Assembly (NCBI GenBank): GCA_933207985.1
Contig: OW240912.1
Location: 364,545,308-364,609,307 of the forward strand
Direction: 5' to 3'
Source: Pelobates cultripes
Lineage: Eukaryota > Chordata > Amphibia > Anura > Pelobatidae
DNA length: 64,000 nucleotides
Numbering within the stretch: position 1 is the first letter of the stretch; each line of letters starts with the position of its first letter. Below are positions 18,831-30,297 of the stretch, one piece after another. Below the pieces are notes generated by a model, which saw only the letters and a list, made by a program, of their open reading frames with translations, made no database searches and was not told where the DNA came from. Made by a program: the position numbers and the translations under genes.

Positions 18831-20704
18831 TGTTATATCTCTGCCCCACAAGAGAAATATCTATCCCGTTTACTCTTAAACCTTCCCTATTTCCTCCTTT
18901 TGCTCTTTTTCTATGTTCTCTCCTCCTCTTCATACATATATATGTGTATTTTTTGCTGGAGCACAGCCTTTCTTACGTGGTTGCTACTTCTTTTTGTATT
19001 CATGAACATCCTTGTATCTTTTGCGAATAATATAAAAAACAAAACACAATGTTATCTTTCTATTATCAAGGAATTAGACAGTAAAACTGCCTCACAGCAG
19101 GAAATGTGTAACTCACACTGCCATTGGCAACCTGTCCTAGGCATCTGGGGTCAGCATGCTCTGTGCACTAACATCAGACAAAAAAGTTGCACAAAATGGA
19201 TACTGTCAACCAGGGAGTCTTCCAGCGGTCTGACAGCCCAGGGATTACCTGAATGCAGAGAGCTTCCAGCTCCAGGAATCATCCAATGAACTCCAGGTAA
19301 ACTGACAAACCGTTACCAAAGACAATTTGACTATTTATAATGGGGGGCCCTAGAGGAGCCTGGGACCATAACCACTGCAGTGTGCTATAGTGGTGATGCT
19401 ATTAGGAGTGTTACCTTAATGAATCTGGGAATACTGAGCATTTGTCCATCATTCTCAAGGACTTATTTAATACAAAGTTGATGGAGGAATATTGTCAGGG
19501 TCTCACAAAATGGAAGCGCCTGGTTAGTACTATACCATAATTTGCAGATACTAGAAAAATAATAGCTATTTGTTTTTTGGTTTTTTTAAAAATCACATAT
19601 CTACTGCACGCATATGGTGCTCCAGTGACAGGGAGCCCCCACACTTTAATACTTCCATCAAATTAAAAAACAATTATGTAAACACTGCTTTTCATTCACT
19701 CAAAATAGAAGGAGCTCTTATACTCGAACGTATACCATGCACAAAACGGTAGCTGATATATTCCAAATTCCAGATTTCACCCCTGTGGTTAAGCAATTTA
19801 TAAAACCAAAACAAAACTGAAAAGGCTGTATACATTGCTCCAAACCTGTAAATAGATGCTTGTTTTCCAAGTAGATTGAAGGGCGAATGGGAAAATATAA
19901 AGTGTGTACTTACGATTTGTTGGTATTGACTGTGAGGCTCAGCAACACTTTTTCTACTCCTACTAGATCATCTCAAATGTTAATGCAAAATGTGACCTCT
20001 TATATAAGCTTCGTTAGAATGCGTAGAAAGATGTAACAGTGCATGCATAGTGCCCAACTTTATCCACACTAAATATAGTGGGTGAGCAGTTAATGGAACA
20101 TCAAACATGTCAGAGTTTAGGTTGAGCAAACATGGACTTGTTTGGTCACCTGTGGAATGCTCACGAGAAGTCGGCGAGGAACTGACAACACCACAGCATT
20201 CGTTTTCAACTGAAAGGAAAACAGAGGCTAAACTGATTTTTGGTTTAAATATACCGTTTACATGACAAAAGTCGTAAAACCGTAAAAAAACAAAAACAAA
20301 AAAACAAAGCCCCAGATGTGTTTCCTACAGCATCCTCTCTTTGAAGACATGCAGACATTTTTTGCCTGATACATTAAGATTATTAAAAACAAAAGTAACG
20401 ATAGAGAAGGTGCTGACATCATCACTAGAGTGACCATGCGTAGAAAAATCTGTTTTCTAATACGCTCCTCTCAAAGCCAACTTGTATACAGAATATATAA
20501 AGGTTTACACACTAATTGTTATGTTACTTCCCTATATTCAGATGGTATTGTTCTATTTTCTATTTTTTTTTTATTTTTTGTAATTATTTTTGTATTGCAG
20601 GGAATTACAGTCAGACGCATAATGATATTATGAGAAGAAGAATTACGACAAAATTCCAAATGAAATTGGCAAAATAAGTATTATTCTATTTTATGAATAT
20701 ATAT
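18831..20704. other. No gene seen
   Basis: Mostly AT-rich unique sequence. A short family D-like hairpin (ACCATAACCACTGCAGTG..CTATAGTGGTGATG) lies at 19360-19396. A-rich runs occur at 20284-20305 and T-rich runs at 20556-20580. No exon-like frame is convincing. Confidence 0.45.
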
Positions 20705-21854
20705 TTAATCCCTTCAGGACGGAGACAATAGTACACATTCTGATCAAAACAAAAAGTAAACAGAAACTGGAATTTGCGCTATATGTCTGTTCAGGTGTAA
20801 TTCACCGCTGTCACATTAAGTGCACCCACACTTATTATATATCATTTTGTTCAGGAGAAACAGGGCTTTAATTTATCATTAACTATTCATATATGAAAGA
20901 TAAAATAAAATTTAAAAAAAACTGAGAAATTAAGATTTTTTTAAAATAATTTGTAGTTCCGCCTGACATTTTAGCTGTAAATGTCATAATACGGTTAGCT
21001 TTTACTGCAGTAAAATGCACATATTTAAATTCAATGTCTCACGAGTACAACAGTACCACCCATTAACAGGTCTTAATGTGTTTTGGAAAGTTACAGGGTA
21101 AAATATAGCACATTTCCTCTTTCAGTTTTTTCATGAGGTATTGAACGTGGGGTATGTTTAGTCTTTTTTAGTAGCCACAAACACTGGCCAAAGTTAGCGT
21201 TCATATTTGTTTTTGTGTGAAAAAAAGCAAAAAAAACTAATATTTGGCCAGTGTTTGTGACTAAGTGGCTACTAAAAAAAGACTTGACATACCCCACTTG
21301 CAATACCTTGGGTTGTCTTCTTTTGCAAATGGTATGCCATCATGGGGGTACTTCTCATTCCTGGGCTACCATTCAGTGGGCTACCGTCTCAAAGGCAACA
21401 TTACCAAACTGGCAAATTTCAATAGGAAAAAAAATGAAATGCAAGCCTTCTATATAACTTTAACTTTCCAAAACACCATAAAACCTGTACATGTGGGGTA
21501 CTGTTTTACTCGGGAGACTTCACTGAACACAAACAGTGTTTCAAAACAGTAAAACGTATTACAACAATAATATTGTCAGTAAAAGTGCCGTTCCGGTGTG
21601 AAAAATGCAAATTTTTGTGTTCAGCTAAGTCTCCTGAGTAAAACAGTATACCCCATGTGCAGGTTTTATGGTGTCTTGGAAAGTTAAAGGGTTAAATATA
21701 GTGCTTGCGAATTAAATTCTCTGCACTTTCTGCTTGGGCTGTCAGGCACGTCAATCAAATTTTAATTAATAAAATCACAATTATGTTAAAAGATTAAATA
21801 TACATATAGAATTTTTATATACATATATGTATTTAAATTCTACATGTATACTTA

Positions 21855-21855
<1 letters not shown>

Positions 21856-21924
<69 letters not shown>

Positions 21925-21925
21925 T
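21856..21925. repeat. (TG)n(TA)n(CA)n compound microsatellite
   Basis: A TG run passes into a long TA run and then into CA (to about 21945), so the whole tract is self-complementary. Confidence 0.93.
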
Positions 21926-21952
21926 ACATACACACACACACACAGTAAACGA

Positions 21953-22053
21953 CTTGCACTCACGGTCTTTTCGTAATAAAATCCCTTTATTCAATATTCA
22001 TGTAAAAACAGATCAACGTTTCAGCCCTAGTCCGTGGCTTTCTTCAGGATCAA
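21953..22053 (-). repeat. Short insert with CGAAACGTTG-type motif
   Basis: About 100 bp between two TG/TA/CA tracts. The minus strand reads GAAGAAAGCCACGGACTAGG then GCTGAAACGTTGATCTG and AATAAAGGGATTTTATTACG. The form (GAAGAAAGCC..GAAACGTT..AATAAAGG) is familiar from vertebrate interspersed repeats; I cannot name the family. Confidence 0.45.
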
Positions 22054-22728
22054 TGCGTGTATATATACACACACACACACACTCTTAATTTATTTTACAT
22101 GTTTAATAATGTTTTTTTTTTTGTTTTTACAGTACCCACCAGCAGGGGGACTGTGACAGCCCAGACAGTCCCCTCTGTTGGCAGCTCCACAGCCAGCTAT
22201 TGCAGCCATGTGATCGCTCTTTGAGAGCGATCACATGGCCCCCGCAGGCCTGATTTGCTGGGGGAGGGCTTCCTGGGCGGAAGGCAGTCCTCCCGAAGCG
22301 GATCGCGATGGAGGCAAGTATCGCGGAGCTCCTGGGGTAGAAAGTCGTTACGGCGTTCTATGCCGCCGCAACGACTTTAAAGCCAATTATAATTGGGACT
22401 GAATAGAACGCCGTAACGGCGTTAAGGGGTTAAATACCTCACTGTTGACTGCTATTCACTAATGAAGTCTTTCATTCAACAGGTGTTTGTAAATAACTGC
22501 AAAATGGGAAAGGGTGTGCAAGAGGTGTACATCTGTATATATTTCCTGCTAGGTGTCTCACCTACCTGTATAGGAAATAAACTTTTTTACCTGTGGTTTT
22601 TTGGTTGTGCCTTTTTAGTGTACAACTTGAGGTTTGTTTTTTTCCTCCATCTTTATTTCATTTTACTGCGGTACAAAGTATGAGAAATAAGCCTTGAGCT
22701 TTTATACCTGTACGTATTTTTTAACTAT

Positions 22729-22870
22729 TTAAAAGGGACACTAAGCCCCAAAACCAAATGCCTAATACAGTGGTCTTGTTGCCTAAATACCGTCTTGCAG
22801 ATGTAAGCATCGTTGTTTCAGGTAAACAGCAATGTTTACATTTGTCATTCAGTAGGCCTCTAGTACACTA
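22729..22870 (+). mobile_element. MITE fragment with TTAAAAGGGACACTA end
   Basis: Left terminus plus the first 140 bp of a TTAAAGG-type MITE (AAACAGCAATGTTTACATT, AGGCCTCTAG). It is cut off by another repeat at 22868. Confidence 0.5.
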
Positions 22871-22975
22871 GTACCCAACCTTTGGAACTCTTGTTGTTCT
22901 AGACAAAATCTCACATAATGCTTTTACAGCCACAATGTTGGAGTATGGAGTGCCAAATGCTGCCTACCCCTGTCC
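22868..22975 (+). mobile_element. hAT-like MITE fragment
   Basis: CCCAACCTTTGG..AACTC..GTTCTAGAC..ATCTCACATAATGCTTTTACAG followed by GGAGTGCCAAA: the common amphibian CCAACCTTTGGCACTCC hairpin repeat. The arms are partly preserved. Confidence 0.45.
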
Positions 22976-25900
22976 TAGTGATGAACTCAGAAGAAGGCAG
23001 AGCGGCGGCGGCGGCTGCAGCAAGATTGGGACGCAGCTGGTTGAGAGGAGATTTGAACTTTATTATTTTCATTTATAATGGGAGGCCCAATAATCTAAAG
23101 CCTCCAGCAATCCTTTAATGTTAAACATCCCTTTAATGTCAAAGAAAAGGAACATTGCAGGATACAATAAAACCTCCTATGTAATGATTTTCTCAGTTGT
23201 GTGTGGAGAAAAGGTACAAGGAGTTCATTAGAAGAACAGTGGCAGCCTTGCAATATAAGGAATCTTATTAGTCGGGGTCTCAAAACTACATCTCCTGCAC
23301 ATAATGTATATAGCAATTTATCAGCTTCAAACTGGTCATTGTATTATATTGGTGTACACAAAGATGAGATACGAGTCAGGTTCATTAAATCAGATCTACT
23401 CGTTACTCCGGTCCCAGACTGCACACTTCTTGTACTGATGTGCAAAGTCAGTCAGCAGATATCCAAGTATCTATCGACAGAATGGAGAATTAGCAGATAT
23501 CCAAGTTATCGGTTGATAGCATGAAATAAAATATCAGGAAACATTTCTGTGTTTTTTTGTTTTCTTTCGGAGAACTCCCATTATGTAAAAGGGGCAATTC
23601 CATGTAAAAAGGGACAGCCGTTGCAGCAGCAAACCCCAAAAAAAAAAAACTACATAGTAAGGTGGGTTTTAATTTTAGTGGTAGATCTACAAAGCAGAAT
23701 CCCACCCATACCAGGGATAGTATAGCCTGAACCAGACGGTCAAGCCTTGGTGAAACCTGACAAGTTTGCAATTAGAGATGTAAAATGCTGATGGTTCATA
23801 ATAGGCCTTATGTGGGTGCTGGTGCACGAGGAAGGACTAACTCTGAACTTTCAGCATCTTTTAGATATTGTTAAGATGAGAGAAAAAAAAACTAAATGGT
23901 CAGATGGAAATAGCACAGATCTGTTACTGTGGGATCCGCCCTATCATTTAGCCATAAAACCTTGGCTATGCTTTTAAAGGCATTAAGGCAATTTAAAGTA
24001 GAAACTCAATCTGCTCCTGTGCCAACCGGATATCACTAATGACTGTCTATTAAGATTTTACAACGAACTAAATTGTACTTAAGTCTTCCACGTTCACTCT
24101 GTTCATGCCCAATTCATGGTACGGAGCACTTGAGTACTGTGCTGGTTTGCAGAGATCTGATGCTGCAAGTAGACAATATACTTTTCAAGCTACAGGTCTG
24201 GGCTATATTTTTTTCAATTGCCTTCTACCCAAACATGTATTCTTTTGGGTTCCTGACTGAGACCGATTTTCACATTACTTTTAAAATTCAGCATCCTGCA
24301 CGGAAATATGTAATGATAATTAAAAAAAAGTTAAAAAAAAAAAAAAAAACAGAACACACAACTGTTGTGATAATATAATATGCATATTTCTAAATCTACA
24401 TTTATTATAAACATAGTTACTTGCAGAGAACTTGTATGTTACAGTTTCCTAGGGCACAGGCACAAGCAGTCTAACGGTAGTGAGTGTGCCTGTCTGATCA
24501 GCCACTATACCACATTTATCTTCATATTTCATTCAATCTGTCCCACATTAATCTATTTCAATGCCTGGCTAAACACAATGTTATCTGCGTTCCTAAACCC
24601 CTGACTTAAACTCCACGAGAGCAGGAAAAATCTTCTCAACCTTAGCAATAATGTCAAAGTGACGTCAGCCGAACTTAAATTAGATACAAACTGTCTGACT
24701 TCATTTGAAGTCATGATGATTCAATTTCATCCATGAGGTTAGCAGGGATATAATTATTCTGTCCTTCAGAGTGGGAGGGGTTTATGAAGGAAAAATGAGC
24801 AATTACTAATCCATGCACTGGTCAAGTCATTCGTAAAGATCTATGATGCCTGGGCTTGTCACAGACTAGGATTGTCATAAGAACGCCAATTAATCTGGCG
24901 TCAGAAACAAATCGATCAGGGTTACGTGAATAACAGTCAGTATTTTGGCCACAAATTTGAAATTCACTTTGAGTTCTTACTACCTTAGTAGCACGGCTTA
25001 ATAATTTGCATATTTGGGTAGATTTGCATATTGCCAATTCTGGAGGCAGAAAAGATGTTTTGTGTTAATTATGGTCTACTCCACACCTTTAGAAATATGT
25101 CATTAGGTTACTATAAGTTCCTGTATGTTGTCTGATGTGATTTGATTGTTTGTATTTATATTAAATTGTCACCATATGTTTTGAGCATATTGGGTAGTCC
25201 AGAGTAAAAATAAATAGTATGTTTGTTTCTTTTGGAACGTTGTGTCCTGTGTGGATTTTTAGAGATCCCAGTAACAGAGTCTTCGCACCTGTTGACTGGC
25301 TGCACAAGCTCTCTAGCCCTGGGATAAATCAAGAGAGCCAGGCCTGAGAGCCGCAAGTGCCTTTATAAAGACAATAGAAATTACATTGCAGAGGTGGATA
25401 CCTGCCTGGAAGAAGGGCTGCAGCGGAATAGGCATAAGGGATGATACCTGCCTGGAAGGAGAGCTGCAGCCTAGTCGGGTGGAAAAGCTACAGAGAGAAC
25501 CCGGTCAAGTCGTTCCAGGCTCCCTTCCCAACGGCTAGGAAGCAGATAGGGCAGAGGCACACAGTACAGCAGCCCCATCACATCTACCATTTAGGGTTGT
25601 TGATGTACTTCAGTCATGAGATCGTTCACAAAAGAACACACCATTTTAAAAAAAACATAACAATTTAGCAGAAATACAGCATGGAAAATATGAGAGTACT
25701 TTGTTTTGCATTCTTTGCTCTTTATTACTGCTTACTGGAAAGTATTTGCAGTGCAGGGTTTGTGCCAATTTCCTACCTGTTGAGTTTAGCTACATGAAGA
25801 AACAAGACCAGCTGTCTGATTGCTATACCTGGCTCCCAAGGTTAATTTATAAAAGTGCAGATTGTTTTTCAATTACCTAAATACATTGTTTCTTAATGTT

Positions 25901-27090
25901 AACTTAAAAGATTACTTGTTCTGTTTTATATTTCGTACATGTATTTGTCTTACTACTTACTATGTGCAGACTCCTGATCTGTAGATGCTTGATGGTACAC
26001 CTAATTGTATGTCACATGCTGTCATCTCAATAAAAATAAAGATTTTTAAAAATTGCACTTTTGTAAAATTAAAGAGAGAACAACTCTTCACACCAATTGG
26101 CTTCTTTACTCGAATAAAAATAAATTTATAAAAATCCAGGTATTCTGCGTTTGCTTGATATAACACTCATCCATAAAAATACATAATGCATACAAATATT
26201 TATCATGTATAGTAAAATAAAGCCTGTTAACTTTCATCACTGTATGAGTGTACAAATACAAAATATGTATACTTCCCCAATTTTGCTGCTTTCTTTTGCG
26301 GTCAACCCTAATTTAACAAAAAAGTCCACAAAGCAAGACCATATAAAGCGGGGATGAATACTGCAGTCAGGGAAAACAGATATGAATACAAAGAAAATAG
26401 ACCAATGGCACAGTATATTATTTTAAAAAAGGTATATTAAATTAAGGTACCCTACTTTTTGCCTTAGTTTTTATCCAAAGCACCAAAGTTGCTGTTTAGT
26501 GGATAAGGGAGTGTGCTGGATTTACTTTTTTTATTGTCTGTGTGTCTGTCAGTGAGTGTATCTGCCAGTGTGTGTGTCAGTGAGTGAGTGACACGAAAGG
26601 GCGGCAAAATGGATCTTTGCCTAGCGCGGCAGAAATCCTTGTACCAGCCCTGTTTATCACGCTGTATTATAGCACTCTGTATCACTATATATCACACTGT
26701 ATTACTGTATACCAGTGTATTGCAGCACTCTGTATTAGAGCAGAGTCCCAGTATCATATTCCAAAGAGCCACCAACACTTACCCACAGATTAACAACTAA
26801 GCCTCATTTCTATTACATTCAGAATGGGACAAGCACATCTTCTAATCAGCCCAAACATGATTTGCAAACAAGGGGGGCACGGCACTCCGTGACAGCGTTT
26901 CGTCACAAATAGATAATAAAACTATGGATATGGTTTACAGTACCACAAGTAGCAAGACGATTATAATTATACGATGGATATGGTTTATAGTAACTTGGAT
27001 TATTCTAATGCAGTGGATTGAGGTTTCTCTTTCTGATAAAGATGTGGAATCTGGCACTAAATTGAAAGTTGATAAAGGCTATCCCCTAAA
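22976..27090. other. No gene seen
   Basis: Longest stretch without a recognised element. Reading frames are short and lack splice-framed coding character. Visible details: a GCGGCGGCGGCGGC run (23002-23015), an A-run at 24331-24349, a near-duplicate GATACCTGCCTGGAAG (25398 and 25444), and a TGTGTGTCTGTCAGTGAGTG patch (26540-26590). R-U5-like AATAAATAGT at 25209 might be an LTR relic. Confidence 0.4.
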
Positions 27091-27099
27091 TGATCCAGT

Positions 27100-28600
27100 T
27101 AAAATAAGTCATCCATGCTAATCAGCATGGGTTCTTTTGCCTCAGGTTTCTAAAATGTATCTCTCACTATATTAGGAAACCGTGGACTGAATGCCCTAGT
27201 ACCATCAAAAAAAAAAGGAAAAAAAAAGCACACGTTTCTTTGACCCTGGAACTTGACCCTATTATACAATATCTCAAAAAGTACAGGAAGGATCCTAAGA
27301 AGGGCATAGATCGCTCACTAAAGAGCTGCAAGTACAGACTCCTAGATATCCTAGGACCTAGGATATCTAGGAGTCTGCCCTGGCAGCTCTTTAGTGAGCA
27401 ATCTATGCCCTTCTTAGGGCATATCTAGTTCCTGTTGCAAAAATATTTGACATTAAAGAGTAACCTTTTAAAGTAGGAAACCGTTGATATCCACATTTTG
27501 AGAGGCTTCATTCAAATATTCATTTGTCTCTTAGGAAACCCTAATGTGGTTTTATCCTCTGAAAGGAGACAATCTATTCTGCTAAAATAGGACCTCCAAC
27601 GGATGACTTCTGAAGAATCAATAATTTCAGTGGATGGGTTGATGTTCAGGGATAGTTTTATTAAAAATATCAAACTTATTTCATCCCTTGATAGCTGAAT
27701 TATTATCCCTTAAAAAAAGGAAATTTTTTTTAAAATTTTTGGGAATGCCAGAAGAGGAAGAGGTCACTAGGCCTCTATCTTTCGTACCAAAGCAAACAAT
27801 CCTCTGAATATATGCCCCCCCCCCCCAACTAGGGTCACCATGTAGGTCCAGATGTACCAGGAGACAAGTTAAATTAAGACCTTTATCTTGTAAATTAAAT
27901 TTGTTTTATTTATTTTCTCATATAAAGATGGGTGGCAGACTCACCTATTTTTTCCACCACAGCTGGTCTACTCTAACGTTGGATCTATGGATTCTCAACA
28001 CGGTCCAAGGCTTCTAAATATATAGTTTTACAATGAGCCTATTCAGGTAAGTGTACCAACCCCTTTTATTTTCACCATTCCAGATCAACATCTCGTTGAT
28101 TAAGAGAAACAGTTAGTGCTAACCAAAGTTCTTTTACAGCTTTCAGGATATCAGCAACGTGTCTACTTTGCAAAAAGGAAAAATATTTTGACTGGTCCTC
28201 AATCTAAAATATCCCAATCAATGGGTCAAAAATGACAACTTTAAAATAAAGCCATCCATTGCCTATGGAATCTTCTGAAACCAGGAGATTGGATGGTCAA
28301 AAAAAGATTTAATAGATGTGTACTTGATGTTTCTTATTCACTCGGATCATCAAACCTTTCTACAGTTCACATGGAACAAAAAATTGTCAATTTACCTGCC
28401 TCTCTTTCAGTCTTCCCTCAGTGACTGTGTTTCACCAAGTTAATGAAATCAATGGTTGTGAACCCAAGAAGCAGAAGAGTATGATTAATCATCTATTTCA
28501 AGCACATAAATATATGAAGGTAGTCTTCATGAAATCCTTAAAGCTGCCAATTGGTCGTTAGAATCCACTTTAAAAATTATTATTTTTTAAACATAACCCT
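27100..28600 (+). pseudogene. DIRS1-like retrotransposon relic (gag end, RT, recombinase end)
   Basis: Broken frames in the correct order for a DIRS-order element. At 27740-27790 there is a GNARRGRGH-type basic stretch like the end of the gag. RT segments follow at about 28205-28510: NLKYPNQWVKNDNFKI, GDWMVKKDLIDVYL, HSDHQTFLQFTWN, TKLMKSMVVNPRSRRV and LIIYF, interrupted by single-base shifts and an in-frame stop. At 28520-28575 a frame reads EILKAANWSLEST, matching the conserved end of the DIRS tyrosine recombinase. RNase H, methyltransferase and most of the recombinase are deleted. It is dead. It belongs to a lineage different from the element at 46.4-50.8 kb. Confidence 0.65.
27294..27418. 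repeat. Near-perfect 62-bp-arm palindrome without loop
   Basis: Centred on base 27356, the arms CCTAAGAAGGGCATAGAT..GACTCCTAGATATCCTAGG and their reverse complement differ at about four positions, with a 1-base centre. Such a structure is unstable and looks recent compared with the decayed DIRS relic around it. Confidence 0.9.
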
Positions 28601-28729
28601 CATGTTCGCATGCACAGTTTAAATTATTGATGTTCTTTAACTTTCAACTAATACAATAATATCCTCCGGTCTTGAACAAAATTAAAAATATGTTCTAACT
28701 TATTAAGACATGAGGCGAGTATTACCCCA

Positions 28730-29170
28730 ATGCTTTACTTATATATGTATACCCACCGCATTTATAACTTTCTAATGAGATGTTATCTTTGTTCTTACTA
28801 TCTGGAAATCAAGACTATATTATTCAGGACTATAAATAGGACACGAGATCACACATTTAGACCAGAAGAAAGGAGATTTAGTCTAAGGCAAAGGAACGTT
28901 TTTTTTTTTTTTACAGTAAGAACAATAAGGATGTGGAATTATTTGCCTCTAGAAGTGGTTTTATCAGCGTCTGAACAGGTGTTTAAACAGCAACTGGATG
29001 AATAATTGCAAAAATATAATATCCAGGGATATCATTTTTATTGGGAAATCAACTTATTGATCGAAGGAGAGATTTGACTGCCACTCTGAGGTCAAGAAAG
29101 AATATTCTCCTAGTTTGCGGCAAAATTTGAAAGCACTTTAAACAGGGGGGGTTTGCCTTCTTTTGATCAA
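28730..29170 (+). pseudogene. Non-LTR retrotransposon 3' fragment
   Basis: A frame of 91 codons ends with TRDHTFRPEERRFSLRQRN, then FFFTVRTIRMWNYLPLEVV and FKQQLDE. The R-x-W-N-x-LP-x-EVV pattern followed by FK..LD is characteristic of the RT C-terminal tail in several vertebrate LINE clades. The downstream sequence (GCAAAAATATAATATCCAGGG, ATCGAAGGAGAGATTTGA) looks like its 3' UTR. Severely 5'-truncated, inactive. Confidence 0.5.
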
Positions 29171-29199
29171 CAGCACAGCTCCAAACAAGCACCTCGAGG

Positions 29200-29935
29200 A
29201 GGACCCGCCCCCAACCATGGCATACTAAAATCAACACGCTACCTGCAAAGATGCTCCCGTTGTGCTGAACGCTCCTGGAGGAAGTCTCGCACCCAGTCAG
29301 ACTTTCTCCATTATAGATTCATATTGTGTTCATACAGTGCAGCCCTTGCCCTGTCCTACTTTTCCTCTCTTAGTTCATGCTCCCGCAATCCCAGGCGTCT
29401 CTTTGACACCTTTAATTCTCTTCTTTGCCCTGCTGTGGCCACCCCCCCCAAACTAACCTTACTGCTGATAACTTTGCATGTTACTTTACTGACAAAATTG
29501 AACAGCTAAGGAAAGAATTCTCCCCTCCTTGCCATTCTGTTTCTCAACCACACATAGATCATGCCTTTCCTACCCTTCAGACATTCTCCCCGGGTACTGA
29601 CCAAGAGGTGGCTGCTCTTCTCTTTTCCTCTCGCCCCACCACTTGCCCGCTCGATCCTGTCCCATCTCACCTTATTAGATCTCTCTCCACTTGTCTCGTG
29701 CCTTCCTTAACGCACATCTTCAACTGCTCTCTCTCTTCTGGCATTGTCCCTGCTGACCTTAAACATGCCACTGTAGTACCTATATAAAAAAAACACCATA
29801 CCTCAACCCGTCCACCCCCTCTAACTATCGTCCCATATCCCTGCTCCCTTTTTCCTCAAAGCTTCTGGAAAGACTTGTCTTTACCCGTGTGTCTCATTTC
29901 CTCAATTCCAACTCTCTCCCACAACTCTCTTCAGT
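29200..29935 (+). pseudogene. L2-type LINE ORF2 fragment (endonuclease-RT linker and RT start)
   Basis: Frames shift several times but read in order: WRKSRTQSDFLHYRFIL; RNPRRLFDTFNSLLCPAV; TADNFACYFTDKIEQLRKEF; TTCPLDPVPSHLIRSLS; LTHIFNCSLSSGIVPADLKH; and then, after a shift, NYRPISLLPF, SKLLERLVFTRVSHFLNSN. These are the linker and first RT motifs of L2-clade ORF2. It breaks off where the LTR element begins, suggesting later insertion or deletion. Non-functional. Confidence 0.75.
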
Positions 29936-29945
29936 AATCATATCA

Positions 29946-30297
29946 CAGGCAGAGGGGAGGATTTTGTGTGGGAGTGTCTCTATGTATTGTACGGATTGAT
30001 TGGTTGTATTTCAAAACCCTGTGGGCAGTACTATGTTTGTGGATTGTGAATAAAAGAGGCTGTATGTGCCAGTACAGTCAGTTTACTTCAGTCCTGTCTC
30101 TTATTGGGGGAATCTGCTACAAGGGATTGCTATGCTCTGCATATTCCCTTGCTATAATCACTGAGCTCTTGTAAGAGCTTGTTCCTGTCTTACTCTCTGA
30201 AGGAGTCTACGGTGGTTATGGTGTCGGCTGGAGTGCTTGGAGCCCTCAGGAAGCGCTAGGAGCATCCTTCAACGGAGGTGCCAGGTGATCCATTACA
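29946..30297 (+). mobile_element. LTR with adjoining polypurine tract
   Basis: A purine tract (GGCAGAGGGGAGGA, 29949-29962) precedes a TG at 29965. The LTR runs to TCCATTACA at 30297 (333 bp, TG..CA). An AATAAA signal lies at 30049-30054, followed by CAGTCCTGTCTCTTATTGGG as a plausible R-U5. It ends in TTACA like the LTR at 2139-2558. Only a few bases of internal sequence survive on its left, directly after the L2 fragment. Confidence 0.5.

Larger units (their letters stand above)
20705..22433 (-). mobile_element. TTAA-flanked palindromic DNA element, copy 2, inverted
   Basis: Flanked by TTAA (20705-20708 and 22430-22433), with termini TCCCTTCAGGAC and GTTAAGGGG. It is in the opposite orientation to copy 1. 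Shared blocks include GGCCAGTGTTTGTGACTAAG, ACTAAAAAAAGACTTGACAT, CAAATGGTATGCCATCATGG and GAGAGCGATCACATGG. Right-end palindrome: ACGGCGTTCTATGCCG against GAATAGAACGCCGTAACGGC. No transposase. Confidence 0.75.

Noticed and set aside
25180..25460. R-U5-like AATAAATAGT region as another LTR
   Set aside because: No TG/CA ends, no polypurine tract and no primer site were found.
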